Notes: a model not told the origin generated them from the sequence alone. A stretch of DNA of 64,000 bases from Symsagittifera roscoffensis (GCF_963678635.1 NC_087064.1:35969716-36033715); one strand, 5' to 3'. Numbered from the stretch's first letter, positions 12,282 to 24,675 are shown. Numbers and translations: made by a program.

Positions 12282-12767
12282 TTGTTCCGACTTTTGAAGA
12301 AAGTGATGGAATATTTGTGCTCGGGCTGGTTTTTTTGCAGACAAGATCCGACCCTTTCACTGGCCAATTTTCACGGATTATTTTATACCATCTGAAACTT
12401 ATTAGTGTCTTGAGCTCAAATTGAAAAAAAAATGTATTTCACTTGTGATCAATTTTTGAAAAATTATAGAGGTTTAAAAATTCCCAATGTGAGACAATTA
12501 ACGCGCACTATGTTTCATCCTATTATTACGGAGCTTTGAGCGAGTCTTAATGCGTGTTAGAAATCGTTTCAAATTGAACTGAGTTTTAATTGAACTAATA
12601 ATACTTTGCCATATGCAAAGTACATTATTTTTTTTACTTTACATAGCATGTGGGGGGTTGATTTTTATTAAGTCATTATTATATTATTATTATTATTTTT
12701 ATAAAAACGCATATTGAAAAAACTAAAAAGCAGTCAGAGCATTCAGGGCTTCACTCTGATACGAGCA
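12282..12767 (+). mobile_element. Helentron-like repeat, plus orientation, diverged
   Basis: It begins TTGTTCCGACTTTTG and runs through the family landmarks (gaatatttgtgctcggg, cttgagctcaaatt, acaattaacgcgc, gcatgtggggg). It ends with the subterminal cagtcagagcattcagggct and gatacgagca; the hairpin is partly decayed (gggcttcactct). Confidence 0.7.
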
Positions 12768-13091
12768 TAATTTTCGAGTTGTACAGCGGGAAATGATTCC
12801 AGATTTTCTTGATTATTTCAAATACGAATTGTATTGCTTAAAGCAAGTGAACGCCATGGGAATCAAAAGCTATATATGAGATTTTCCGGTGTTTTTTTCC
12901 ACATCTGGACTTTTATTGCTCAGAGAAGCTCTAATTTCTTTGAGCACGTGGAATGATTCTTATTTATTTTGTAGCCGGTTTGCTATACATTTGTTTTTTT
13001 TAAACTGCATAATTGTACTACGTAAGTTCCGAATAATGTGAACCGGAACTATATGATGTGTTTATTTAAATTATCCTGGTCAATAAAGATA

Positions 13092-13626
13092 AACAAGACT
13101 GCTCGTTTCAGGGCGAAGCCCTGAATGTTCCGACTGCCTTTTAAGGTTTTACGGAGCAGTAATAACATCAAAAAATTAAATGTAATAAAATAAAATGAAA
13201 TTTTTTTCTTCTAAAATTTGAAAGTTTTTATGAAAATCATCTCCCCACACGCCATATAAAGTACAAAAAGATAGATTTAGCTCCTTTTAACAAATCAATT
13301 ATGGCAAATAAGCTTCTTTCAAACAATTTGGAACAATTTTAAGACGGATTAAATCTCAGCTTACGCGTTAATAGCGCGAAATATATCGCGCGTTAATTGT
13401 CCCAAATTGGCCAAAATGGCAATCTGTAAACCCCCATAACTTTACGAAAAATGATCACAGGTGAAATATCTTTTCAAATTTGAGCTCAGGATAACAATAC
13501 CTTTCGAATGATATAAAAAAGTCCGTCAAATATAGCTAGTTAAAAAGTCGAAATTTGTCTGAAGAAAAAAAAAAACCCACCCCGAGCACAAATATTCCCT
13601 TACTTTCGTACCGAAAGTCGGAACAA
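13092..13626 (-). mobile_element. Helentron-like repeat, minus orientation, near full length
   Basis: The 3' end comes first on the plus strand (aacaagactgctcg, hairpin tcagggcgaagccctga, atgttccgact). The conserved palindromic core aatagcgcgaaatatatcgc and the 5' end with the ccgaaagtcggaacaa inverted terminus follow. All landmarks are present at 535 bp, making it a good reference copy. Confidence 0.8.
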
Positions 13627-13652
13627 TAAAAGATGGGACAAATAAAACTAAC

Positions 13653-13692
13653 CTGGTTGTGGCGCTTGAAGTTGAGCTCGTTGTGTCCGACA
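13653..13692 (-). CDS. 40-bp micro-exon of the Ser/Thr-rich protein gene
   Basis: On the minus strand a TTTTTTAG acceptor and a GTTAGT donor bracket 40 bp. In the frame with two leading bases the exon reads SDTTSSTSSATT and ends with two bases of a split codon. The Ser/Thr composition matches the giant exon at 1-6873, which lies downstream on the same strand, and the phase (two bases carried over) is allowed. Membership in that gene is an inference: no exon is identified between 7074 and 13652, and the upstream exons, including any signal peptide, were not found. Confidence 0.5.
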
Positions 13693-14332
13693 CTAAAAAA
13701 GAATAACTTTTTCATTAATTCTTAAAAACTTTCGCTTAAAAACCCAGTTGCTCCATCTATTGAAAACAAAAACAACCGTTTTGGAAAAAATTTCGTGGAG
13801 CGCTTGGCCCCTTGTTAAAGCTAGTCTCGACATCGTTCTTTAATAAAATCTCTATATTATTATATTGTAATTGTATATAATATAAATATTATTTGGCGCC
13901 ATTGACGAGTCGTGAGCTTCGTTTGTTCGTTCATACGTTCGGTGAAGATACTGAATGATCTAAACAGAAAAAAATGAACCATGATGATAATAAAATGAGA
14001 TTTTGAGAACAGAAGAAATGAGATCGATACTTATCTTGGATCCAATTTTGTAGCGTTTTCATCAACTGGTGATTTTTCACATGACAAAAAACTATTGTAA
14101 CTATTTTCCAATATGTGTTTGCACTTTTTTGCGCGATCAAATTTGAAAAAACTTTGTAGCATCTCTCATTGTATTTTTTGTTCAACTTTTTGTGAACAAT
14201 TTATTCAAACTTTAATTTTACTTATTGATTTTCTTCGCCTGAAGTTGGCAACTGATCTGAACACTAATATGTTATAAAATGATTGGAACTAAAATTAAAA
14301 ATTGAACCAGCTTTTTCCGTTTTTCGCCCCAG

Positions 14333-14506
14333 GAAACGCAAGCTGCTATCATTTTTCCTTCTCTGTGGATCCCCCTTGGAGACCCACTGCTGCAGTTGAA
14401 GTCACAATTGGCTTCAGATTGGTTCACGAGTGGTACGCTTAGTGTGGGGTCAGCGGCTTTCGTGATTCTCTCTCAGTTTTATTTCGAGAAGGTGCTGAGA
14501 ATATAA
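14333..14506 (+). CDS. Possible 3'-terminal coding exon, unknown protein
   Basis: A pyrimidine-rich tract ending in CAG (14310-14332) is followed by 57 open codons and TAA. The reading starts ETQAAIIFPSLWIPLGDPLL and ends SAAFVILSQFYFEKVLRI. Base composition is clearly richer in G+C than the surrounding DNA, and an AATAAA lies at 14662-14667, about 155 bp past the stop. The hydrophobic tail hints at a membrane or membrane-associated protein, but I do not recognise the family. No upstream plus-strand exon was identified, which limits confidence. The minus strand is also open over part of this stretch, so it could instead be an exon of a minus-strand gene. Confidence 0.35.
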   Translation, partial: ETQAAIIFPSLWIPLGDPLLQLKSQLASDWFTSGTLSVGSAAFVILSQFYFEKVLRI

Positions 14507-14827
14507 CTGTCTTTGCAATCGATTGACATACGCTTTTTCGATTCACGGTTCGGTTATCATCACCGCAACGTGTGATGTAAATCTTAACTTAGTTTTTTGC
14601 TTCCTTTTTTCAATGCAACTTTGAACTACTGTAGCCATTTTAAACAAACTAAACTGCACTAAATAAACTTAAAGAAGCTTACTTAGAAGTGTTGTTTACT
14701 GCAAGATTTTTTTGGCGAAGAACGAATTGCGAAATCATATCCTAATGGCGTTCTAGTTTGACTCCTAGGCAATTCCGTCACAACTATCAAATGAAGCAAG
14801 AAAAATTAAAACATTTGCAATTTAAAG

Positions 14828-16421
14828 ACAGTCAATTTTTTCGTATACTTTTCACTAGTCTAATTAATAGACAAATACAAGACAACTCGGGTCGAGGTCC
14901 CTAACTAATGTCCACACTTTGTGGTTCGCGCGGCATCCGCGTTGGTCGCGAAATTTGCGGCTGAATTTGGGTCGCAATATTTCGGTCGCGCCATCTCCGT
15001 TTTGGTCGCGAAAGTCGCGACGGATCATTGTGGTCTGGAAAGTCCGGAAACGCCAAGTTTTGGTCGCGAAAGTCTGGACATGCCTAAATTCGTTCACAAA
15101 AGTCAAAAATATGTCCCAAAATTCTGGGAAAGGTGTCTAGGACCTCGACCCGGGAACAAGTAATACAGAAGGTTCAACCAGGTATTCTTGCAACAGAAAA
15201 ATGATTATTTTAATTAAAATTTTTCAAATTTTCACTGCATTTTCACAAGTATTTTCATGAGCAAGTTTGGCAGATTCAATATGAACAGTGAACCTTCACT
15301 TTATTTTTTTCTAAAGATCAAAACATTCAACCACCTTTTTCTTAACACTGACAAAACGCTCTGAAAATTTTACGCAAAACGATCGAATCAAGAATGAAAA
15401 GATCTTAAATTTTAGCATGAATTCAGTTAAATGTATTTGTACCATTAAATTTATTGTAGACATTACAAAAACATTAAAAGAACAGAACATATCGAAGACT
15501 TCTTTTGAGCTTTATAACTCTTCGAGAGAAGCCCTTAAAACCTTGAGATTAAATAGCTGAAGCATGGGAGTATTCACGTGTAAGCAAGTGGTTTTGAAAC
15601 AATAAATCCATCATATCATGATTTTTATCTGAATACAGAACGCTTATCTTTGAATGCGAAACAATAAGTTCACTTTCAGTTGTTTCAGTCACTTTGATTG
15701 AATTTTTTTTGAAAGCTCGAAAATCCTATAGCATAATTAAAGTCACATCCAACAATTTTTTTTAGTATTTATTTGCATGTTAGACAAATTGAGCCTTTTG
15801 CATCGAGCGTGAGTATCTGGTCTGGTTTGAGAATCCAAACAAAAATATTTTTGAGAAGTAACTGTTTTCTAATTTCATCAAGGTCTTTTTAAGCAAACGA
15901 TTAAAAAAAATAGGAATTAAAACAGTTTTGGTATTATAATAAAAAGAACTATTTTCCCATTTTTTTTTTGCAAAAACGGAAAATTTGATTTTGCACACCA
16001 ACCGTAAGCCAAAAATTCAAACTTATGTGGGATTTAGCATATACAGTGAAAAAGTTGGGAAAAATCTCGATAAAACTGATCGGGCTCTGTAACAACACCA
16101 TTGATTGTGCAACAAAAATACTATACTCAACATGTGTCTTGTAATTTAATTTTTTGTCCGCAAAAACTTAAAGACATTTAAAAGTATCTGTCATTGACAA
16201 TTTGGTTTCCGATGACAATTTTGATTTATATTATGATACATCAGACAAACCGGTCTCTCTTTGAGTTGTGAATTTTTTTGATGATTATTAAATTCATTAA
16301 AAAAAACTAGAAATCAGCTTACTATAGCGGTTTATTTAATTAATGTTAAAAACGAAAATTATCAAGTAATAGAATTTCTTTTTTGGAAAGCAGGAGAACT
16401 TGTTTTCAGATAAACGTTTAA
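14828..16421 (+). repeat. Segmental duplicate, copy 1 (1.6 kb)
   Basis: It matches 17190-18782 in the same order and orientation, from acagtcaatttttt to cagataaa. Mismatches and small indels are scattered throughout, so the duplication is not recent. It contains the TIR element at 14886-15154. No convincing coding sequence; open frames inside it are not conserved between copies apart from chance. Confidence 0.9.
14886..15154. mobile_element. TIR element (MITE-like), copy 1
   Basis: Terminal inverted repeats of about 15 bp, CTCGGGTCGAGGTCC on the left and GGACCTCGACCCGGG on the right, bound 269 bp of markedly higher G+C. Inside, TTGGTCGCGAAA-type phrases occur about four times. No transposase frame. 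The short open frames on both strands come from this CG-rich composition. Confidence 0.65.
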
Positions 16422-17189
16422 AATCAATCAAGTTGATTTTTCAGTTGACCGATACTCTTAAAGATGGTCAAAAAGGGTGGTTTTTTCAATAAATTGCAGT
16501 GACTGAAATTGAAACTTTAAAGAACCGACTAACGGATCATTTGAAGAATTTTATGTAGCAAATTCGGATGTCAAACAATTATCTCAGATGCCGATAGAGG
16601 TCGATATTTTTCATTATTGAATTTATTTTTTCAAGTTAAAACTTAACCTCATCCTGATGACGACATCACCCTCACTCTTCCTATTTAAAATACCCTAGGT
16701 ACTCTTATATAATTTTTGATCCATTTTGTGAATAATACGTTTTACAAGACCAAATTGTGCTCTCATAAAACGTGGAAATTAGTACCCGCATGACAAAAAT
16801 GGTTTCGGATCGATATAAAATGATGTTAAATCGATTTTAAATCGATCCAAATCGGTTAATATTGTACATTTTACGAACTTAAATGGATTTTAAATCGATT
16901 TAAATCGATCTTTTTTGAAAACTTTAGATCGCTTTAAGTGTCTAAAAATTTGACGTAAATCGACTTGGATGGATTTTTTGACTCACTAAAATGCATCCGA
17001 AACTCACTAAAATCCATCCGAGTCTCACTTAAATCCATTTCAAATCGATTTAAATCGATCTATCCTTTCTTAAAAATTTTGAATCGATTTAAGTGTCTTC
17101 AAAATCAATTTAAATCGCTTTGGATGAATTTTAAGACTCGCTAGTATCCATTACTTTGCTAGCTTGGCAAAAAAAACATACACTCAATG
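16422..17189. repeat. Degenerate array of TTTAAATCGATTTAAATCGA-type palindromes
   Basis: From about 16800 to 17160 the sequence is built from variants of AAATCGATTTAAATCGAT and of ctcactaaaatccatccga. This forms a low-complexity, self-complementary array lying between the two 1.6-kb duplicates. 16422-16800 holds nothing recognised. Confidence 0.75.
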
Positions 17190-18782
17190 GACAGTCAATT
17201 TTTGTAAACTTATCAGTAGTTTAATAGACAAATACAAGACAACCCGGGTCGAGGTCCCTCACTCATGTCAGCACCTTGTGGTTCGCGCCGCATCCGCGTT
17301 GGTCGCGAAATTTGCGGCTGAATTTGGGTAGCAATATTTCGGTCGCGTCATTTCCGTTTTGGTCGCGAAAACCGCGACGGATCATTGTGGTCTGGGATGT
17401 CTGGAAATGCCAAGTTTTGGTCGCGATAGTCTGGACATGCCTAAATTCGTTCACAAAAGTCTGGGCATGCCAAAAATATGTCCGAAAATTCTGGGAAAGG
17501 TATCTAGGACCTCGACCCGGGAACAAGTATTACAGAAGGTTCAACCAGTTTTTTCTGCAACAGAAAAACAATTTTTTTTTAATTGAAATTTTTCAAATTT
17601 TCATTGCAATTTTACAATTATTTTCATGAGCAAGCTAAGCAGATTCAATATGAACAGTAAGCCTCCACTATATTTTTTTTCTAAAGAGCAAAACATTGAA
17701 CCACTTTTTTTTCGACCCTGAAAAAACGCTCTGAAAAATTTAACGCAAAAGCAGTCGAATCAAGACTTAAAAGATGTTAAAATTGAGCATGAATTCAGTT
17801 AAATGTATTTGTACCATTAAATTTATTGTAGACATTTCAAAAACAATGAAAGAACAGAACACATCGATGACTTCTTTTCAGCTGTATAACTTTTCGAGAG
17901 AAGCCCTGAAAACCATGAGATTAAATAGCTGAAGCATGGGAGTATTCACGTGTAAGCAAGTGGTTTTGAAACATTAAATTCATCATATCATTGTTTTTAT
18001 CTAAAAACAGAACGCTTATCTTTGAAGTCGAAACGTTAAATTTACTTCCAGTGGTTCCAGTCACTTTGACTGAAATTTTTTATGAAAGCTCGAAAATCCT
18101 ATAGCTTAGTTAAAGTCACATCCAAAAAGTTTTTTAGTATTGAATTGCATGTTAGACAAATTAAGCTTTTTGCATCGAGCGTGAGTATCTTGTCTGGTTT
18201 GAGAATCCAAACAAAATTTTTTTTGAGAAGTATTTGTTTTCTAATTTCACCATAAAACCTTTTTCTTTTTAAGCAAATGATCAAAAAACAGGAAATATAA
18301 CAGTTTTGGTTTTACAATAAAAAAGGATTATTTTCCCATTTTTTCTGCAAAAAACGAAAATTTGATTTTGCACACCAACCGTAAGCCAAAATCTCATAAC
18401 TTATGTGGGGTTTAGCATTTACAGTGTAAAACTGGGAAAAAAATTTCAATAAAACCGATCGGGCTCTGTAACAACACCATTGATTGTTCGACAAACATAC
18501 TATACTCAACATGTCTCGTGTAATTCAGTTTTTTGTCCGCAAAAACTTAAATACATTTAAAAGTATCTGTCATTGACAATTTGGATGACAATTTTGATCT
18601 ATATTATGATACACCAGTCAAACCGGTCTCACTTTGAATTGTAAAATTTTTTGATGATTATAAAAAAACTAGAAAACAGCTTACTATAATTTTTTTTGAC
18701 TTAATAGTAAAAACGAATATTATCAAGCAAAAGAATTTCTTTTTTTTGTAAAGCAGGAGAACTTATTTTCAGATAAATGTTT
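17190..18782 (+). repeat. Segmental duplicate, copy 2 (1.6 kb)
   Basis: Direct-orientation partner of 14828-16421, including its own copy of the TIR element. Differences include an 18-bp insertion in the TIR element (ctgggcatgccaaaa block near 17460) and deletions near 18590. Confidence 0.9.
17243..17521. mobile_element. TIR element (MITE-like), copy 2
   Basis: CCCGGGTCGAGGTCC at the left end is perfectly inverted as GGACCTCGACCCGGG at the right end, 279 bp apart. The internal CG-rich repeats are shared with the copy at 14886. Because it was carried by the larger duplication, it is not evidence of independent transposition. Confidence 0.7.
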
Positions 18783-19858
18783 CGCCTGTGTGTTGAAGTT
18801 TGTAAGTTTTGTAGCGCGAGTTTGTTTCTTCTCAGGAATATTCACAGTCTGACCAGAATCAGTAAAACAAAAATTGATTCAATTATTCTCTAATGCATCG
18901 AAAAAAAAGCTTTTATCAATTTTCATTTTGGTTTTCATTGCGAAAGAAAAAAGAAGAGGGCGGGGAGTCAAAACCTCCCGCACCCAAAATATCCTTCTTT
19001 GGTATAAAATTACGCTAATAATTTTCGGCCGACTGACTATAAATTTTTTTTCTGAAAGACTCTTTCTTCGGTGCCCAGTATACTAAATTTAACAGTGAAC
19101 TTGCGCTCAAATAAATCAAAATTTTCCAAAAATAATAAAAACTGACTTTTTTGGCGGTTTCATTTTTGAAACCATGCCTGCATACAGTGAGTTTCAGAAA
19201 AAAATTGTCTCTATTGTCTTTTTGAGGAGCTCAGAAAATCATTTCATCATTTTGGCCAAAAAAATAATCGACCAACTTGCTTACATTTTTCAAAATTTGC
19301 TCAGCCTGTCACCGATAGTTGTAAATTCCATTAAACTTAGTGAAGACGCGTATATAGGTTATGGTCAATTTTTAAAAATCTTTTTGTTTTATAAACGAAA
19401 ATGTTTTAAGAGTTGTTAACACTCAAGCAACTTTTTTCTTGATTGGAGTCGTTTAATTTATTTTTTTTACTTTCTTGAATTGAAAGCAAATAAGCTCGTA
19501 ATGAACAAAAGTGCAAATGGGACTTTTAATTTAAAAACTTGCTTTAAAGTTTCAGAATTCCTGATTGATTCAGATTTGATTATCTTGTTTTTTCTAATTG
19601 GTTTTTATTATTATTTTAACTAAGAAAATAAATTTCAAAGAAAAAGTTTTTCAAATCCTTATAACTCACAAATGTCTTTCTTATCTTTTTCAAAACAAAT
19701 CAAGTAAATTATTCTTTCAATTCGATTTGAAAATTCATATCCGTTTATCAATAGGCTAAATTTTCCAAAACATAGATAATTTCTAATGAATCGTTAACTT
19801 TTGAGCCCTTAGATATCAAATGCCTGATGCTTGGAACAATTTCAGAAACTCAAATAAA
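18783..19858. other. Non-coding AT-rich interval
   Basis: No gene, exon or repeat family was recognised. An 81-codon frame at 19174-19419 has no features beyond an AT-rich composition and is treated as chance. Confidence 0.5.
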
Positions 19859-20907
19859 ACTTTGAGTCAAGCTTGTCCATACCATTGGTCAAGCTCTTTC
19901 CTAGTGCTTGAAACATATTTGACTTCGCAGAGAAATATAACGAGTTATGAAACTCTTATAAAAGCTTTTTGATCGCAGGTTTTCAGTCACAAAACGGAAT
20001 CGCGGTATTTTGAAAATCAAAGCAAAGTTCAAGTACCACGGCCCAAAATCATATATAATTATGGCTCAAAAAACTGAGGTGTACCAATTTTGTGTTTCTC
20101 GACCCCGAGAGTCTGTTGGTACAAATTTTTGGTTTTCATTTTGGGCGATCGCCAGTTTTTCTTATCAAAAGATTTAAAGGGCCGATAATCTCTAAGATTT
20201 TAAGTTTAATCTTAGTAGCTTAAAAATACAAGAAATCGGGTAGTGGCAATTGGATAATCATTGAATTTTTTCTAAAACCCACAGTAGAGAAATAATTATA
20301 AGTCAAAACATACATATTTTTTTTTGTTTTCCTTGCAGTCAAAGCAAAGGTTAAGTACAATCGAAACTGTAGTTTCTTACCGCTTCGAATTCTTTCGATC
20401 AAAATTTGTATTGCTTCATCAGAGTTAAGTTCAAAATACACTCATACAATTTTTTTTCTGTCAGAGGATTGCCAAAACCATCACACAATGCGGGAAAATT
20501 ATTTAATGCACATCATTAAGTAGAATTTTTAAAATATTATCAGATCAAAAGACTATTTTTTGAAAACTACATGGGCAGTCGGCCAAAATGAAAACAGAGA
20601 ATTAATACCACACCGTTCTGTTTAAGCATTGCTCTTTACAGCTTCCTCAATTCTGTTTCGGTATGATTAACTTAGCTTTTGAGCTGCTTCAAAATCAAAG
20701 CACATATGAACGATTAACATACGATTAGGAGCTCTTCGTTAAATTAGCTTTAATAAGCAAAAACTTAGAGGGAATCGACGAGACTGATAACTACTGCAAC
20801 GAATGATTAGTCAAGGTTGTTTTAAATTCCATTGACCAGCCCACTTATGCCGCTGCAGCGGAGGCCTCAAAATTTGAATTAATCAGCAGATTATCGGTGC
20901 AAGTTTA

Positions 20908-21378
20908 TTGTTCCAACTTTTGTAACAAAAATAACGGAATATTTTTGCTCGAAGTGGGTTTTTTCTTCGGACAAATTTCGGCTATATCATTCAAAAGATA
21001 TTGTTGTCCTGAGCTTAAATTTGAAAAATTATTTCACCTGTGATCATTTTTCGTAAAGTTGCCATTTTAAAGATTGCCATTTTGGCCAATTTGGGACAAC
21101 TAAGCGCGATATATTTCGCGCTATTATCGCGAGAGCGGAGATTTATTCCGTCTTAGAAGTCGTTCCAAACTAAATAAAAGAAGCTTATAATACTACGAGC
21201 CCTTTTGTATCACCGCATTTATCACATTGTACTTTATATGACTTGTGGGAGGTAATTTTTACAAAAAAAAGCTCAATTTAATTTTTAATTACTTTTAACT
21301 TTTTCATGTTATCACTGCTCCATAGAGCTTAAAAGGCAGTCAGAACATTCAGGGCTTCGCCTTGATACGAGCAGTAGT
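20908..21378 (+). mobile_element. Helentron-like repeat, plus orientation
   Basis: It begins ttgttccaacttttgtaac and contains the core gcgcgatatatttcgcgcta. It ends cagtcagaacattcagggct followed by a partly decayed hairpin and gatacgagcag. Confidence 0.75.
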
Positions 21379-21593
21379 GTTCATATTCACTGTCAAATTG
21401 CGCAATCTAGATACAAATTGCGGAACCTGGAATTAAACTGCGGAATCCAGAGACAAAAAAAAACAATCAAAATAAGAAAAACTGATGAGTCCTGGGAAAA
21501 CTTGCAGAATTTGCTTCAACTGTCAAATAGAGTTTGCATTTGATTTCAACGAACAAATTGGTTCGTTGAATTTGGTTTAAACTTCCTTATTTT

Positions 21594-22107
21594 CTGTTCA
21601 GAATTTCGTAACGAAAATAACGGAATATTTGTGCTCGGGTGGGTTTTTTCTTCAGACAAATTTCGACTTTGTAATTTAATTAGTCTTTTTTGACGGAATT
21701 TTTAAAAGTCAATCGAAAGGTATTGTTGTTCTGAGCTTAAATTTGAAAAAGTATTTCACCTGTGATCACTTTTTTGCAGAGTTATGGGGATTTAAAGATT
21801 GCATTTTTGGCCAGTTTGGGACAATTAAGGCGCGATAAATTTCGCGCTATTAAAGCGTAAGCAGAGATTTAATCCTTCTTAAAAGTCGTTCTAAATTGGT
21901 TAAAGGAAGCTTATTTGCCAAATTGATTTGTTAATGGGAGCGAAATCTATAAGTTTGTACCTTTTGTGGGTAGATTATTTTCACAAAAATCTCATTTTTT
22001 TCCTTTTATTTTGCTACATTTAATTTGTTTCATGTTATTACTGCTCAATAGACCTTACAAGGCAGTCGGAACATTCAGGGCTTCGCTCTGATACGAGCAG
22101 ACTTGTT
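21594..22107 (+). mobile_element. Helentron-like repeat, plus orientation
   Basis: Family landmarks are in order: ataacggaatatttgtgctc, cacctgtgatcactttttt, gcgcgataaatttcgcgcta, cagtcggaacattcagggct, gatacgagcagacttgtt. The 5' terminal bases are diverged (ctgttcagaatttcg). Confidence 0.75.
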
Positions 22108-22137
22108 AGATTATATAGACAAGCGATTCTAGATTAT

Positions 22138-23215
22138 GAACTTTGAGTCAAGCTTGTCCATACCATTGGTCAAGTTCTCTTTCCTAGTGCTTGAAACATA
22201 TTTGACTTCCGCAGAGAAATATAACGAGTTATGAAACTCTCATAAAAGCTTTTTGATCCCAGGTTTTCGGTCAAAAAACGGAATCGCGGCATTTTGAAAA
22301 TCAAAGCAAAGTTCAAATACCACGGCCCAAAATCATATAGAACTATGGCTCAAAAAACTGAGGTCTACCAATTTTGCGTTTCTCGAACCCGAGAGTCTGT
22401 TGGTACAAATTTTTGGTTTTCGTTTTGGGCGATCGCTACTTTTGTTATCAAAAGACTTAAACGGCCGATAATATCTAAGATTTTAAGTTTATCTTAGGAG
22501 CTTAAAAATACAAGAAATCGAGTAGTGGCAATTGAATAACCATTGAATTTTTTCTAAAACCCACAGTAGAGAAATAATTATAAGTCCAAGTATACATAAT
22601 TTTTTTTGTTTTGCTTGCAGTCAAAACAAAGGTGAAGTGCAATCAAAACTGTAGTTGCTTACCGCTTCGAATTCTTTCGATCAAAATTTGATTTGCTTCA
22701 TCAGAGTTAAGATCAAAATACACTCATACGAATTTTTTTTCCGTCAGAGGATTGCCAAAACCATCACACAATGCGGGAAAATTATTAAATGCACATCGTT
22801 AAGTAGAATTTTTTAAATATTATCAGATCAAAAGACTATTTTTTGAAAACTACATGGGCAGTCGGCCAAAATGAAAACAGAGAATTGATACCACACCGTT
22901 CTGTTTAAGCATTGCTCTTTACAGCTTCCTCAATTCTGTTTCGGTATGATCAACTTAGCTTTTGAGCTGCTTCAAAATCAAAGCACATATGAACGATTAA
23001 CATACGATTAGGAGCTCTTCGTTAAATTAGCTTTAATAAGCAAAAACTTAGAGGGAATCGACGAGACTGATAACTACTGCAACGAATGATTAGTCAAGGT
23101 TGTTTTAAATTCCATTGACCAGCCCACTTATGCCGCTGCAGCGGAGGCCTCAAAATTTGAATTAATCAGCAGATTATCGGTGCAAGTTTATTGTTCCAAC
23201 TTGCACCGATAACAT
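22138..23215 (+). repeat. Tandem-array unit 2 (truncated, 1.08 kb)
   Basis: It repeats the left half of unit 1 with high identity and stops where unit 1 enters its Helentron-like copy. It is followed by a 90-bp junction (23200-23300) in which the phrase attaatcagcagattatcgg occurs twice more. Confidence 0.88.
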
Positions 23216-24297
23216 ATTTGACTTCCGCAATATAACGAGTTATGAAACTCTTATTGAATTAATCAGCAGATTATCGGTGCAAGTTTATTGTTCCAACTTG
23301 CTTGAAACATATTTGATTTCCGCAATATAACGAGTTATGAAACTCTTATAAAAGCTTTTTGATCCCAGGTTTTCGGTCAAAAAACGGAATCGCGGCGTTT
23401 TGAAAATCAAAGCAAAGTTCAAATACCACGGCCCAAAATCATATAGAACTATGGCTCAAAAAACTGAGGTCTACCAATTTTGCGTTTCTCAACCCCGAGA
23501 GACTGTTGGTACAAATTTTTCGTTTTCGTTTTGGGCGATCGCCACTTTTCTTATCAAAAGACTTAAACGGCCGATAATCTCTAAGATTTTAAGTTTATCT
23601 TAGGAGCTTAAAAATACAAGAAATTGGGTAGTGGCAATTGAATAACCATTGAATTTTTTCTAAAACCCACAGTAGAGAAATAATTATAAGTCCAAGTATA
23701 CATATTTTTTTTTTGTTTTGCTTGCAGTCAAAACAAAGGTGAAGTGCAATCGAAACTGTAGTTGCTTACCGCTTCGAATTCTTTCGATCAAAATTTGATT
23801 TGCTTCATCAGAGTTAAAATCAAAATACACTCATACGAATTTTTTTTCCGTCAGACGATTGCCAAAACCATCACACAATGCGGGAGAATTATTAAATGCA
23901 CATCGTTAAGTAGAATTTTTTACATATTATCAGATCAAAAGACTATTTTTTGAAAACTACATGGGCAGTCGGCCAAAATGAAAACAGAGAATTAATACCA
24001 GATCGTTCTGTTTAAGCATTGCTCTTTACAGCTTCCTCAATTCTGTTTCGGTATGATTAACTTAGCTTTTGAGCTGCTTCAAAATCAAAGCACATATGAA
24101 CGATTAACATACGATTAGGAGCTCTTCGTTAAATTAGCTTTAATAAGCAAAAACTTAGAGGGAATCGACGAGACTTATAACTACTGCAACGAATGATTAG
24201 TCAAGGTTGTTTTAAATTCCATTGACCAGCCCACTTATGCCGCTGCAGCGGAGGCCTCAAAATTTGAATTAATCAGCAGATTATTGGTGCAAGTTTA

Positions 24298-24675
24298 TTG
24301 TTCCAACTTTTGTAACGAAAATAACGGAATATTTTTGCTCGAAGTGGGTTTTTTCTTCGGACAAATTTCGGCTATATCATTCAAAAGATATTGTTGTCCT
24401 GAGCTTAAATTTGAAAAACTATTTCACCTGTGATCATTTTTTGTAAAGTTGCCATTTTAATGATTGCCATTTTGGCCAATTTGAGACAACTAAGCGCGAT
24501 ATATTTCGCGCTATTATCGCGAGAGCGGATATTTATTCCGTCTTAGAAGTCGTTCCAAACTAATTAAAGCTCAATTTTTTTTAATTACTTTTAACTTTTT
24601 CATGTTATCACTGCTTCATAGAGCTTAAAAGGCACTCAGAACATTCAGGGCTTCGCCTTGATACGAGCAGTAGTG
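24298..24675 (+). mobile_element. Helentron-like repeat, plus, internal deletion
   Basis: Duplicate of the copy at 20908 carried in unit 3; it lacks the stretch with the atgacttgtggga landmark. The ends are retained. Confidence 0.72.

Larger units (their letters stand above)
19859..22137 (+). repeat. Tandem-array unit 1 (2.28 kb)
   Basis: It starts ctttgagtcaagcttgtcca and ends gacaagcgattctagattat. It recurs in truncated form at 22138-23215 and nearly in full at 23300-25434. It contains two Helentron-like copies in its right half, so the duplication happened after those insertions. Confidence 0.9.

Noticed and set aside
14864-15163. Frames of 73-80 codons on both strands
   Set aside because: They lie within the CG-rich TIR element; the partner copy at 17263-17629 has different frames, so there is no protein-level conservation.
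22294-23603. Pair of 67-codon frames beginning MKIKAKFKYHGPKS
   Set aside because: They are duplicated with the tandem array; the corresponding frame in unit 1 is broken, so selection for protein is unlikely.
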